Assembly: GCA_020073465.1 (NCBI GenBank)
Contig: JAIQFC010000025.1
Coordinates: 1-64,000 of the forward strand
Length of the DNA stretch: 64,000 bases
Reading direction: 5' to 3'
Origin: Terriglobia bacterium
GTDB lineage: Bacteria; Acidobacteriota; Terriglobia; Terriglobales; Acidobacteriaceae
Shown: in pieces, positions 1 to 7,680 of the stretch
Position numbering within the stretch: the stretch's first letter is position 1
Layout of the letters: each line of letters begins with the position of its first letter
Program-made: the position numbers and the translations under genes
Notes under the pieces: generated by a model
The model's input: only the letters and a program-made list of their open reading frames with translations
The model's database searches: none
Told to the model about the DNA's origin: nothing

Positions 1-1356
1 GACAGGGTATCCAAACGTGCGATAGGGGCGGGGGGCGTCCGGACGCTTAACCCGAAGGCGGAAAACCCCCGCCACCGTCAATACATAGAAGATGAGCGCC
101 GCCGAGATCACGTACTCCAGCAGATTACTGTAGAGGTTGCCCCAGGATTGCGTCGTCGGATCGTACACACGGGGCAGCACCAGAAGAGCTGCCCACACTC
201 CTTGCAGCTTGAGGGAAGATGCGGGGACCCGTGCGCGGTTGAGCTTCCCCGCGAGTGGAAAGAACAATCTTTGCTGCGACATCGCGTAGTAGACGCGCGC
301 TCCGGTCAAAGTCAACGCATTGATGGTTCCGAAAGTTGAGACCATGATGGCCACCGCCATCACGGTGTTCCCAGAGCCGGGGAAGATTACCCGCAATGTG
401 GCAGTCCCGACGCGGTCGGCGGGTGCGTGCTGGATGGCATCTAGGGGCAAAGTCACCAGGTATGCAACGTTCGCCAGCACATACAAGGTGATCACTACAA
501 TAGTGCCTATCACCATCGCCCGCGTCACATTCTGCTCAGGCCTTTTGACCTCACCCGCGGCGAACGCGATATTGTGCCAGGAGTCGGCTGAGAACAGCGA
601 CCCGGTTTGACTCAGGCAGATTGCAACAAACAAGCCAAATACTGTCGTCGCGTCCAGTGCCGCTCCCGCAGGGGCGACGCCTTGCGGCTGCCACGGGCGA
701 GCGAAATTGGCATGCAAGGCCACGGAGTTGTACCCCAGCAAAATGCCCAAAATAATCAGCCCGAGCAGAGCTCCGGTCTTTGCAACGGTGAATACATTCT
801 GCACCACCTTGCCGTAGCGTAAGCCGCGGGTATTGCTGAATGTGAGCAGCGCGATCACGCCAATCGCAAGCAGTTGAGCTGTCGAAAGCGAGAGCGCGTA
901 TCGCGCTGAGATGTGGACGGGCGAGATCAGGTAGCGATCTTCCGCAACCAGCGGCCACACCACCCCGGAGAATCTGGCGAAGGCGACGGCCACGGCAGCG
1001 ATCGTCCCGGTCTCGATCACGGAAAAGAGAGTCCAACCGTAAAGGAAGCCGCACAAGGGCGAGTATGCTTCGCGCAGGTAAACATACATGCCGCCGGCCT
1101 GAGGCATCATGGCAGACAGCTCCCCATAACACAGCGCCCCGGCTATGGTCAGCGCACCCGCCACGCCCCAGGCCACGAGAAGCCATCCGGCGCTGCTAAC
1201 ATTCCGCGCCATCTCCGCCGGTACAATAAAGATGCCGGAGCCGATCATGGCCCCGACGACGAGCATGGTCGAATCGAAAAGACCAAGCCCCCGCGCGAAC
1301 TCGCGATGATCGGTAGCCGGTCGGTCTGTGCTCGGTAAGGTGAGCGTTTCGGTCAA
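1..1356 (-). CDS. APC-family amino acid permease (C-terminus cut by window edge)
   Basis: Inner-membrane amino acid/polyamine/organocation transporter, read by translating the minus strand; about 452 codons are visible and the stop lies beyond base 1. The first transmembrane helix carries the family motif GAMIGSGIFIVP, followed by YGELSAMMPQAGGMYVYLRE. The last visible residues, RPYRTFGYPV, form the conserved segment near the C-terminal third of LAT/YfnA-type carriers. No ATG lies in frame after the upstream stop; the best start is a TTG at 1356 preceded by GGGGAG, giving MTETLTLPSTDR. The substrate cannot be told from sequence. The frame is unbroken across the whole stretch, so this is a real gene running off the window. 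Confidence 0.9.
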   Translation of the reverse strand, partial: MTETLTLPSTDRPATDHREFARGLGLFDSTMLVVGAMIGSGIFIVPAEMARNVSSAGWLLVAWGVAGALTIAGALCYGELSAMMPQAGGMYVYLREAYSPLCGFLYGWTLFSVIETGTIAAVAVAFARFSGVVWPLVAEDRYLISPVHISARYALSLSTAQLLAIGVIALLTFSNTRGLRYGKVVQNVFTVAKTGALLGLIILGILLGYNSVALHANFARPWQPQGVAPAGAALDATTVFGLFVAICLSQTGSLFSADSWHNIAFAAGEVKRPEQNVTRAMVIGTIVVITLYVLANVAYLVTLPLDAIQHAPADRVGTATLRVIFPGSGNTVMAVAIMVSTFGTINALTLTGARVYYAMSQQRLFFPLAGKLNRARVPASSLKLQGVWAALLVLPRVYDPTTQSWGNLYSNLLEYVISAALIFYVLTVAGVFRLRVKRPDAPRPYRTFGYPV

Positions 1357-1543
1357 GGGCTCCCCGCCTTCAAAGGCACTGACGACGTTGACGATTGCAT
1401 ATTGTATCCATAGAATACGCCCGATGACTATCTCAAAAGAGGCGAGACTGAGAGCTCGAAATCAGAGTCCTCAGGAAGTCTCTGCCTGTGAGCATGCTTG
1501 CCACAGCGGAAACAAAGAGTCTACGCGCAGTTGAGCGTGGCAG
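1357..1543. other. intergenic gap before the recombinase remnant
   Basis: Lies between the permease start and the recombinase relic. I see no coding frame with recognisable content and no convincing terminator. Confidence 0.4.
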
Positions 1544-1659
1544 ATGCTTCAGACGCCCCGTTGTTTCTGTACGAGGAAGATCACAGAGCAGCCCACACGC
1601 GGGAGGCCCAGTAATGGACACCTGCTTATACGTCAAAACAAACGGCGAGCGATGCACAT

Positions 1660-1921
1660 CCGTCCCGCTGCACTTCGGGCGAAGATCACGAAGCGCCTAG
1701 GCTGGCATACGCTGCGTCACACGTTCGGAACACTGATAAACGCAAATGGAGCAGACTTGAAGACGGTACAGTCCCCCATGCGCCATGCAAACGTCAGTGT
1801 CACGATGGATCGCTACGTTCAGGCCGTGGCGCCTGCGAAACGCCAAGCGCAGCGCAGTGTTGCTGGGCTATTGGACCCAAATGGACCCACGCTGCTAAAA
1901 TCGAATACCGCAAGTTGTTGA
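1660..1921 (+). pseudogene. tyrosine recombinase (phage integrase) C-terminal remnant
   Basis: An open stretch (nominal ORF 1544-1921) translates to the C-terminal catalytic third of a tyrosine recombinase. It keeps the box II motif HTLRHTFG, the histidine region MRHANVSVT and the nucleophile tyrosine in MDRYVQA. The N-terminal SAM-like domain and the first catalytic Arg are absent, and the sequence upstream of about 1660 does not resemble an integrase, so this is a relic and not a working enzyme. A Pro stands in VQSPMRHAN where relatives usually have Leu. It ends just before tRNA-Val, a common integration target, so it probably marks an old and mostly deleted integrated element. Confidence 0.75.
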
Positions 1922-1933
1922 TCTGTAACGGTG

Positions 1934-2008
1934 GGGCGCTTAACTCAGCGGTAGAGTGCCATCTTCACACGGTGGAAGTCATAGGTTCGAATCCTATAGC
2001 GCCCACCA
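1934..2008 (+). tRNA. tRNA-Val (CAC)
   Basis: Cloverleaf found by eye. The acceptor stem GGGCGCT pairs with AGCGCCC, with discriminator A and an encoded CCA. The D stem is ACTC/GAGT. The anticodon stem is CCATC/GGTGG with loop TTCACAC, giving anticodon CAC. The T stem is ATAGG/CCTAT with loop TTCGAAT. A TAAAAT box about 35 bases upstream is a possible -10. It follows directly on the recombinase remnant. Confidence 0.93.
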
Positions 2009-2113
2009 TCCAAACTCACTCCGGATTGACGACTTCTCCTCGAATTCCATGCGTTTGGAGTACGCGCGGCATTTCTGGCGTGACCCTCGCGTTCTCGAAA
2101 CTTGAAGAAGATC

Positions 2114-2896
2114 CTACCGGTATTTGGGATCGAAAAAGGGTGGCCAGGAGTTGCGCTTTGCCGTAACCACCAATTCGGTGTCGAACTGTTCTCCGGAATT
2201 TACCCCGAAGAGTCTGTGGCGGACGCGGTTTGCCAGCAAGAAGGGCAGCCGGACAACTGCGCCGATGCGCTGCTTCACGGTTGGGTTCCAAGTGCGAACG
2301 GGATGAAAGTGGATGTCATCGAACCCGCAAATGTCGAGCAATGATCGCAGGTTCGAGCCACAGAAGCCGTATTCATGCGTGAGCGTTACATAGAAGCTGG
2401 AGTTGGGCGTGGGGCCTTCCATATTGGGGGTACGCAGGCAGAGTGTTCCGCCTTGCCTGAGGGCGCGATACAGGGCGTCCACGACCCAAAACAGTGAATA
2501 CTTGGGAATGTGCTCGATCACATGAGACATGTGAACGAATGCATACTGCTCGGGGCGGCTGGCAAGGAAACTGCCAATGTCTTGCTCGATTTCATGGAGC
2601 GTGATGAAGTCGGGGTGCCAGGCGCGGATGTGCGCTTTGTTCCCTATACCGAAGTCGGCGCCGGAGATGTTGGTGTACCCCAGCTTCAGGCAAGCGGCGA
2701 TGAACCACCCACCGCCAAAACCGATGTCGAGGATGGCTGCATCTTTCTGAAGTGGGAGCATCGGGGCATACTCAAAAACAGCCTGAAGAACCCGATTGTC
2801 GTTGCTGACGTCGGCGAAGGTGAGATCACGGCGCTCCGCCCGATGCCGCAATGACATCCGGCGGTAGACTTCGGCGACGAAGGCGTTGGGTTCCAC
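2114..2896 (-). CDS. class I SAM-dependent methyltransferase
   Basis: 260-aa Rossmann-fold methyltransferase. Motif I is ILDIGFGGG (about residues 55-63), which binds S-adenosylmethionine. The post-motif region HVIEHIPKYSLFWVVDALYRALRQGG with LCLRTPN (about 125-158) is the typical motif II/III segment of the Methyltransf_11/23 group. There is no signal peptide or membrane segment, so it acts in the cytoplasm. The acceptor is unknown; relatives often modify sugars, lipids or quinones. It stands alone on the minus strand between two tRNA genes, so context gives no substrate clue. Confidence 0.85.
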   Translation of the reverse strand: MEPNAFVAEVYRRMSLRHRAERRDLTFADVSNDNRVLQAVFEYAPMLPLQKDAAILDIGFGGGWFIAACLKLGYTNISGADFGIGNKAHIRAWHPDFITLHEIEQDIGSFLASRPEQYAFVHMSHVIEHIPKYSLFWVVDALYRALRQGGTLCLRTPNMEGPTPNSSFYVTLTHEYGFCGSNLRSLLDICGFDDIHFHPVRTWNPTVKQRIGAVVRLPFLLANRVRHRLFGVNSGEQFDTELVVTAKRNSWPPFFDPKYR

Positions 2897-3085
2897 TCTG
2901 TCGCTCCTGTTCTGGGTGTGCTCGAAACCAAGTCAACCACGAGTTTAGTGGACTGCCATTGTAAACAGAGGTTTACACGACTTGTCGAATTGGGGGCTAA
3001 AGCATCTCAGGATGCGGCGCGACGAAACGTGCAATTTCTTTCCAGAGCAAGCCGCCCCTGTAAAATAGATTTCGAAAGCAACCGA

Positions 3086-3162
3086 GGGCGCGTAGCTCAA
3101 GCGGATAGAGCATCGGATTTCTAATCCGAGGGTTGCAGGTTCGATTCCTGCCGCGCCTACCA
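3086..3162 (+). tRNA. tRNA-Arg (TCT)
   Basis: The acceptor GGGCGCG pairs with CGCGCCT (first pair G-T), then A and CCA. The D stem is GCTC/GAGC. The anticodon stem is TCGGA/TCCGA with loop TTTCTAA, so the anticodon is TCT. The T arm is GCAGG TTCGATT CCTGC. TAAAAT at 3062-3067 is a possible -10. The last 23 bases recur at 3296-3318. Confidence 0.94.
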
Positions 3163-3226
3163 AGGTTAAGGTTGAGGTCCTTCCCCTTCCACCTTCGCAA
3201 GGCTCGGTGTTCAGGGTCAGGATTTC

Positions 3227-3287
3227 GCCCTTCGACTGCGCTCAGGGCAGGCTCCGCGGGCTCCCGCTGCGCTCACGCCCGCGAAAC
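3227..3287. repeat. dispersed palindromic repeat between two copies of the tRNA-Arg tail
   Basis: Contains CCCTTCGACTGCGCTCAGGG, which recurs in shifted form inside mutL near 41165, and a 27-nt self-complementary hairpin at 3256-3282. The reverse complement of that hairpin matches the hairpin at 40334-40360, between the two mutL starts, at 25 of 27 positions. The same element type therefore lies between two different gene-end duplications. Confidence 0.8.
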
Positions 3288-3295
3288 GGCTCAAG

Positions 3296-3318
3296 TTCGA
3301 TTCCTGCCGCGGCTACCA
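3296..3318 (+). repeat. partial second copy of the tRNA-Arg 3' end
   Basis: Matches 3140-3162 (T loop, 3' T stem, acceptor strand and CCA) at 22 of 23 bases. No complete cloverleaf can be formed around it, so it is not a second tRNA gene. It may be an att-like repeat or the remains of a decayed tandem tRNA. Confidence 0.8.
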
Positions 3319-3340
3319 GGCTCTTCCCGCTCAGAAGCGT

Positions 3341-3346
3341 TATAAT
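3341..3346 (+). promoter_or_regulatory. -10 box (TATAAT) before the 2H phosphoesterase gene
   Basis: A perfect TATAAT ends 12 bases before the ATG at 3359. No clear -35 is visible. The implied 5' leader is only a few bases long and no Shine-Dalgarno is seen, so the message may be nearly leaderless. Confidence 0.5.
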
Positions 3347-3358
3347 TTCCACTCTGAT

Positions 3359-3904
3359 ATGCTGAACCCGCGTTACGCGTTGGTGGCCTACGTCAAAAGC
3401 CAGGTGGGAGAGTTCGTCGAGAGCCTCCGGCGGGAGCTGCATCCGGATCTTCCTCATCTTGCGGCGCATCTGACGATCCTGCCGCCTCGCCCCCTGCACG
3501 GAACGGAGAGCTCTGCCCTACAGCTGCTGGAACGGGTTTGCGGGGAAACGGAACCCTTCGAGATCAGGCTCGGGGTGGTCGAAACCTTCATCCCGGTGAC
3601 TCCGACGGTATACATTCGCGTGGATGGCGCGGCGTCGCGCATGTGCGAACTGCATGATCAGCTGAACGCGCACATGTTTGCTTGCCAGGAAGAGTGGCCT
3701 TACATCCCCCACCTCACGATCGTGAAGATGGCGACGGAACAGCCGGCACAGGAGGCCTTCAAGACCGCCTCCGAGCGCTGGGCGAACTATTCGGGCAGCC
3801 GGCGCATCCTGCTGGAACGATTGACCTTTGTGCGGGAAGAGGCAACGAACTGCTGGGTGGACGTAGCCCCGGTGCCGCTCGGCCGGAGCCTGGTTTCACG
3901 CTAG
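3359..3904 (+). CDS. 2'-5' RNA ligase / 2H phosphoesterase family protein
   Basis: 181 aa with two HxT motifs, the signature of the 2H (LigT-like) phosphoesterase fold: HLTI at about residues 37-40 and HLTI at about 118-121. The two motifs supply the paired catalytic His/Thr residues that act on 2',5'- or cyclic-phosphodiester bonds. The family includes RNA ligases, cyclic phosphodiesterases and uncharacterised bacterial members; the exact substrate cannot be assigned. It is cytosolic. The start is an ATG just downstream of a TATAAT box. Downstream it is separated by 182 bases from the UDP-glucose-dehydrogenase-like gene and is not clearly in an operon with it. Confidence 0.85.
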   Translation: MLNPRYALVAYVKSQVGEFVESLRRELHPDLPHLAAHLTILPPRPLHGTESSALQLLERVCGETEPFEIRLGVVETFIPVTPTVYIRVDGAASRMCELHDQLNAHMFACQEEWPYIPHLTIVKMATEQPAQEAFKTASERWANYSGSRRILLERLTFVREEATNCWVDVAPVPLGRSLVSR

Positions 3905-4086
3905 GCCCATTTCGGGCTTTTTCAGTTACTCCCGCCATTCGTGCATGGCCCTAAGTACATTTCCCTCCCGTGCGTTGCGAACCCCCTGCAGGCGCTGTAG
4001 ATAAAGAGTAGGGCGTGGACCGGAAAGTCCCGCCAGACGCCGGTTTTGACGCGGGTTCCGGGCAGGAAGCAAGGGAGAGACGACTC

Positions 4087-5355
4087 ATGCAGATCGGGGT
4101 TTACGGTTCGGGGTACCTGGGAACAGTGATTTCGGCCTGCCTCGCGGATTTTGGAACTCCGGTTTCGTGCTGCCATCCCGACCGGACGCGCATGGTCGAG
4201 ATGGCGCAAGGCAACATTCCCTTCTTCGAAAAAAACCTGAAAGAAATCATCAAGCGGAATGTACGTGCAGGCCGGCTGGCGTACTCGACCGACATCGAGT
4301 CATTCGCGCGCAAGACCCAAGTGATTTTTCTGGCCGAAGACAGTGCCGAGCATCTGGGCGATGTTGTGCTGCGCATTGCGCGGCTGGCATCGAAGCCTCC
4401 GATTCTGACCATCGTTACGCCCGTGCCCGTGGGCACGGCCACGGCCCTGGAAAAGAGTGTGAAAGAGGCGGGCGTGCAGGCGACGATCGTTTCGCAGCCC
4501 ATGTTTTTCACGGATGGTTGCGCGGTCGAGGACTTCAACTGGCCCGACCGGCTGATCCTGGGATCGAGTTCAAACGAAGCGGTACAGATGTTGAAGCAGA
4601 TTTTTCATCCGCTGGTGATGCGGGGCGTGCCGGTGATTGTGACCAACAACGCGACCGCGGAACTCGTGCGGGAAGCGGCCACGGCGTTTGTCGCGACGAA
4701 GATTTCGTTCATCAACGAAGTAGCGGCACTGTGCGAGCGGGTCAATGCGGATGCGGTCAACCTGGCCCTGGCGCTCGGGCTGGACAAAAAGATTGCTCCA
4801 CGTTGCCTGCAGCCGGGAGCCGGCATGGGCGGCGTGTTTGCTGAGTCCGATATGGATTCGCTGGCCGAGTTGGCGCAGGCGAATGGCGTGCCGCTGAGAG
4901 TGCTGAGCGCGGCTCGCGACGTCAATCACACGCTGGCGGAGCGGCTGGTCGAAAAGATTGCTACAGCGTTGAATTCGGTCGAGAACAAGGACGTTGGAAT
5001 TCTCGGCCTCGCCTTCAAGCCCAACACAAATTCGGTCGCGGGATCGTCGTCCGTGCGGCTGGCGGAGACGCTGGTTTCCAAAGGCGCGCGGGTAAGAGCC
5101 TATGATCCGGTCGCGATGACGGAAGCCAGGACGCGGTTGAATGGCTCTGTACGATATTGCGATACGGCCTATGCGGCGGCCGAGGGCGTCGATGCGCTCG
5201 TAGTGGGAACAGGCTGGCCTGAATTTCGCGCGCTGGACTTCGATCGCATTAAGCACCTGCTCAAGAAGCCCATCATCGTCGACACCAAGAATCTGCTCGA
5301 TTCCGCGCGGCTGCGCGCACTCGGGTTCGAATACGTGGGCGTGGGAAGAGGATAG
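4087..5355 (+). CDS. UDP-glucose 6-dehydrogenase family protein lacking the catalytic Cys
   Basis: 422 aa, resembling the UDP-glucose/GDP-mannose dehydrogenase family in all three parts: an N-terminal NAD-binding domain with GSGYLG, a central helical domain with ATKISFINE (family Lys and Asn near residues 205 and 210), and a C-terminal UDP-sugar domain with GILGLAFKPNTNSV. Typical members have GGSCFPKD containing the thiol that forms the thioester intermediate. Here the aligned segment reads GMGGVFAESD (about 245-254), so Phe replaces Cys and the Lys is lost. The enzyme may be a different sugar dehydrogenase or catalytically altered. The start is ATG 4087, which has GGGAGAGAC ahead of it; an upstream GTG at 4015 would add 24 residues of unlikely sequence. 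Confidence 0.82.
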   Translation: MQIGVYGSGYLGTVISACLADFGTPVSCCHPDRTRMVEMAQGNIPFFEKNLKEIIKRNVRAGRLAYSTDIESFARKTQVIFLAEDSAEHLGDVVLRIARLASKPPILTIVTPVPVGTATALEKSVKEAGVQATIVSQPMFFTDGCAVEDFNWPDRLILGSSSNEAVQMLKQIFHPLVMRGVPVIVTNNATAELVREAATAFVATKISFINEVAALCERVNADAVNLALALGLDKKIAPRCLQPGAGMGGVFAESDMDSLAELAQANGVPLRVLSAARDVNHTLAERLVEKIATALNSVENKDVGILGLAFKPNTNSVAGSSSVRLAETLVSKGARVRAYDPVAMTEARTRLNGSVRYCDTAYAAAEGVDALVVGTGWPEFRALDFDRIKHLLKKPIIVDTKNLLDSARLRALGFEYVGVGRG

Positions 5356-5877
5356 AACAAGGGCCGGCGCCCAGTACCCCATTGCAATGATCGCAGACCT
5401 GCGTTGCCGCCTGCCGCAAGGGACAGGGCTTCCGGGATATCTTCAAGACCTCTTTTCCAGTTTCTCTAATCTTTTAGGCCAGCCTCGGACCTCCTTATGC
5501 TCTTCGTTCGCTTCGTCGCTGCTTTGGGGCTATTCTCGTGTTTTTAGCTGGGGAGCGATCACTCCCACGACGGGCGCCAGCCCTGGGCTATCCAGGGTAG
5601 CCAACCTGCAGAACGCCCGCTTTCCAGATGTCCCTCCCGTCCACACTCGCATGGGGTGGCTGCAGGGGCCGCCAGGGGTCTAGAACTGGGGGCATTACAT
5701 CCGGGCCCTACAGTGTCCACCATAGCGAACTCTGTTTCTCACAGTCACGGTCATCCGTCACAATTAATCTTAAAGTTATCCACAGGCCGCAGGAAAACCA
5801 CGAAGGACACGAAGTTGCACGAAGGAAAAACATTCCGGTTCCGCCCAGACGGTCTGACGCTGGCGAAGCGCAGTTGC
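5356..5877. other. non-coding stretch upstream of tRNA-His
   Basis: No frame gives a recognisable protein. It holds GC-rich degenerate sequence and, at 5797-5828, a 32-nt repeat (CGAAGGACACGAAG core) that recurs at 38327-38358 with two differences. Confidence 0.55.
5797..5828. repeat. dispersed 32-nt repeat, copy 1
   Basis: Begins ACCACGAAGGACACGAAG. Thirty of 32 bases match 38327-38358. Both copies are intergenic. Confidence 0.75.
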
Positions 5878-5883
5878 TATAAT
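5878..5883 (+). promoter_or_regulatory. -10 box of tRNA-His
   Basis: A perfect TATAAT ends 9 bases before the tRNA 5' end (G-1). A CTGACG about 18 bases upstream could serve as a weak -35. Confidence 0.6.
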
Positions 5884-5892
5884 CACTGAGGC

Positions 5893-5969
5893 GGTGGGAA
5901 TAGCTCAACTGGCAGAGCACCGGACTGTGGCTCCGACGGTTGCGGGTTCGATTCCCGTTTCCCACCCCA
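5893..5969 (+). tRNA. tRNA-His (GTG)
   Basis: The acceptor GTGGGAA pairs with TTCCCAC. An extra 5' G (position -1, base 5893) pairs with C73, the hallmark of tRNA-His, followed by CCA. The anticodon stem is CCGGA/TCCGA with loop CTGTGGC, so the anticodon is GTG. The T loop is TTCGATT. Confidence 0.95.
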
Positions 5970-6008
5970 GCATCCTCCCGGTTTCTGGCGAGCTTCGACG
6001 ATGGCTTG

Positions 6009-6830
6009 CTAGCTTGCGCTACGGAGTGACGCGTCGTGAATCTCGCCGGCCCTCAACTGGTCGGTGATCCTTTCGAGTATGGTAAGTCCGCTGCAGGCTG
6101 GGTGATGCCGGACAATCCACTCACCCGACCAGTCCACGAAGTCCTCGCGTTCGTTGAACTGACGCCCTAAGTATTGCTCCAGCGGTGCGATGACTCCTCG
6201 CCCATTCCGCCATCCAACACCCATGCTACCGTCCTTGCGAAAATAGAGTCGCCGCATATTGGTGTCGTGGAACAAGACTTTCGAATGGGGAGCCAGGTGG
6301 GGAAACCACAAGTCAATTTCTTGCAGGGTATGAGCATATTCGTGGCTGGTGTCGACGAACAGCACATCGATGAGAGGGGGAATCTGTTGATCCCGGCACC
6401 AGGCCGGGAAGTGTTTGGCAAACGCCACATCATTGTCTTGCACAAACCGCCATTTCGAATACTGTGACTTGCGCAAACAGGTTTGGATGTCCACACTGAT
6501 GAGAGTAGAACCGCACAAGGCGGCCGCTCGCTCCAGAGCGAATGTGCTTTCCCCACCACGAACGCCAAGCTCAACGATCACGGACGGGCGTATTGCCAGC
6601 GCTTCTACAAACATTGTTTTCAAATGGTCACTGATGTCAGTTCGGGTCAGCGCGCGTTCCGCAACTTCATCAAAGAGCCGCCGACCGGTGGGCGAGTAAT
6701 GCCGTCTTCGGCGAATGTCGATTACAACATTGTTCATCCCGGTCAGCGCCCTCAATGCGAGGGTCGCTGACCGCTGTAATGTGCGCTTCGGCTCAACTGC
6801 CGCCTGCAGTACCGAGCGAATGAATCGCAT
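6009..6830 (-). CDS. class I SAM-dependent methyltransferase (Methyltransf_24 type)
   Basis: 273 aa. The Rossmann motif I is VIVELGVRGGES (about residues 84-95). Further on, VLFVDTSHEYAHTLQEIDLW and KVLFHDTNM match the pattern of the Methyltransf_24/cephalosporin-hydroxylase-like group, where the DTSHEY-type segment lies at the active site. The N-terminal 30-40 residues are basic and amphipathic but not a clear signal peptide. Such proteins often sit in polysaccharide or secondary-metabolite clusters, but here the gene is alone, so the substrate is unknown. Confidence 0.8.
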   Translation of the reverse strand: MRFIRSVLQAAVEPKRTLQRSATLALRALTGMNNVVIDIRRRRHYSPTGRRLFDEVAERALTRTDISDHLKTMFVEALAIRPSVIVELGVRGGESTFALERAAALCGSTLISVDIQTCLRKSQYSKWRFVQDNDVAFAKHFPAWCRDQQIPPLIDVLFVDTSHEYAHTLQEIDLWFPHLAPHSKVLFHDTNMRRLYFRKDGSMGVGWRNGRGVIAPLEQYLGRQFNEREDFVDWSGEWIVRHHPACSGLTILERITDQLRAGEIHDASLRSAS

Positions 6831-7236
6831 GGAACTTTCTCCTCAACGGTGCTAACCTCTGATGCCGCTACTCTCTGTAGCGCAGCGTTCGTGCCTACTC
6901 TGCCTCTCCGCTGGCGTCGTCAGTGCCCCCCCACTTTCCAGTCTTCGTCGAATTCTCATGTCAGTTTAGCCACATTCACTGGCAACAACACGGAAGGAAA
7001 CAACTTCACGGCATGCAAAAATGCGGCCGGGTTCCAATTTGGGAGACTCCAAATCAGAGGCAGGTGCGGCTGCTGCGATTGGTGGACATCAAGACCGGCG
7101 GAAGCACCAGGACCGCCGCGCCTTCCCATGAATAGGTGCAGGAACTTGCACATGCTGCGGTCGCGGGTTCGTTGTCCGGTGACCTGGCACTGCTTCCCAG
7201 CCTGCGATAAAATTGCAACTCCGTCTTCGGCGACCG
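6831..7236. other. intergenic region between the methyltransferase and the blaI-like gene
   Basis: About 400 bases holding the divergent promoters of the two flanking genes. An open frame from 6849 runs through here and into the blaI-like gene in another frame, but it is composition noise with no recognisable protein. I could not find a clear TACA/TGTA BlaI-type dyad. Confidence 0.5.
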
Positions 7237-7680
7237 ATGAACCGGCTCTTCCATTTTCGGACCTCCTCCGCGCAACTGGGCCCGCTGGAGCAGCGTTTGC
7301 TCGAAGCCCTGTGGGCGCGTGGAAGCGCCACCGTGCGCGAGTTGCTCGAGGATGGGCATCAGGATCTGGCCTATACCACGGTGATGACCACGCTGGATCG
7401 CCTGTTCAAGAAGAGTGTGCTGACGCGCGAGGCCGAAGGGCGGGCGTTTCGTTACGCTCCGCGATATACGCGTGAGGAGTTGCACCGGGAAGCGGCGGGG
7501 GAAGCGTTCCGCCAGTTGTTGGACGCAAGCCCGGGGGCATCTCTGCCGCTCTCCTATCTCGTCGAAATTCTCACCGAGCGCGACGCGCAGTTGCTTGACG
7601 ATCTGCGACAACTCGTGGAGACCAAGCGGCGCGAGTTGCGCAACCGGGAAAGCGAATCGCGCACCAGGGAGAAAGAGTAA
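7237..7680 (+). CDS. BlaI/MecI/CopY family transcriptional repressor
   Basis: 147-aa winged-helix DNA-binding protein. LGPLEQRLLEALWARGSATVRELLEDG and AYTTVMTTLDRLFKKSVLTRE form the wHTH typical of penicillinase-type repressors, followed by a helical dimerisation tail. ATG 7237 is chosen over an upstream TTG at 7213 because it gives the usual family N-terminus. Its stop overlaps the next start (TAATG), so it is translationally coupled to the M56 peptidase. In known pairs the membrane peptidase senses a signal and causes the repressor to be cleaved; this pair probably works likewise, on an unknown signal. Confidence 0.9.
   Translation: MNRLFHFRTSSAQLGPLEQRLLEALWARGSATVRELLEDGHQDLAYTTVMTTLDRLFKKSVLTREAEGRAFRYAPRYTREELHREAAGEAFRQLLDASPGASLPLSYLVEILTERDAQLLDDLRQLVETKRRELRNRESESRTREKE

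Noticed and set aside
3163-3330. A second complete tRNA after tRNA-Arg
   Set aside because: Only the T-loop-to-CCA part is present; no D or anticodon arm can be formed upstream of it.
6849-7475. 208-codon frame spanning the blaI upstream region
   Set aside because: It runs into the blaI-like gene in another frame and has no recognisable protein features.
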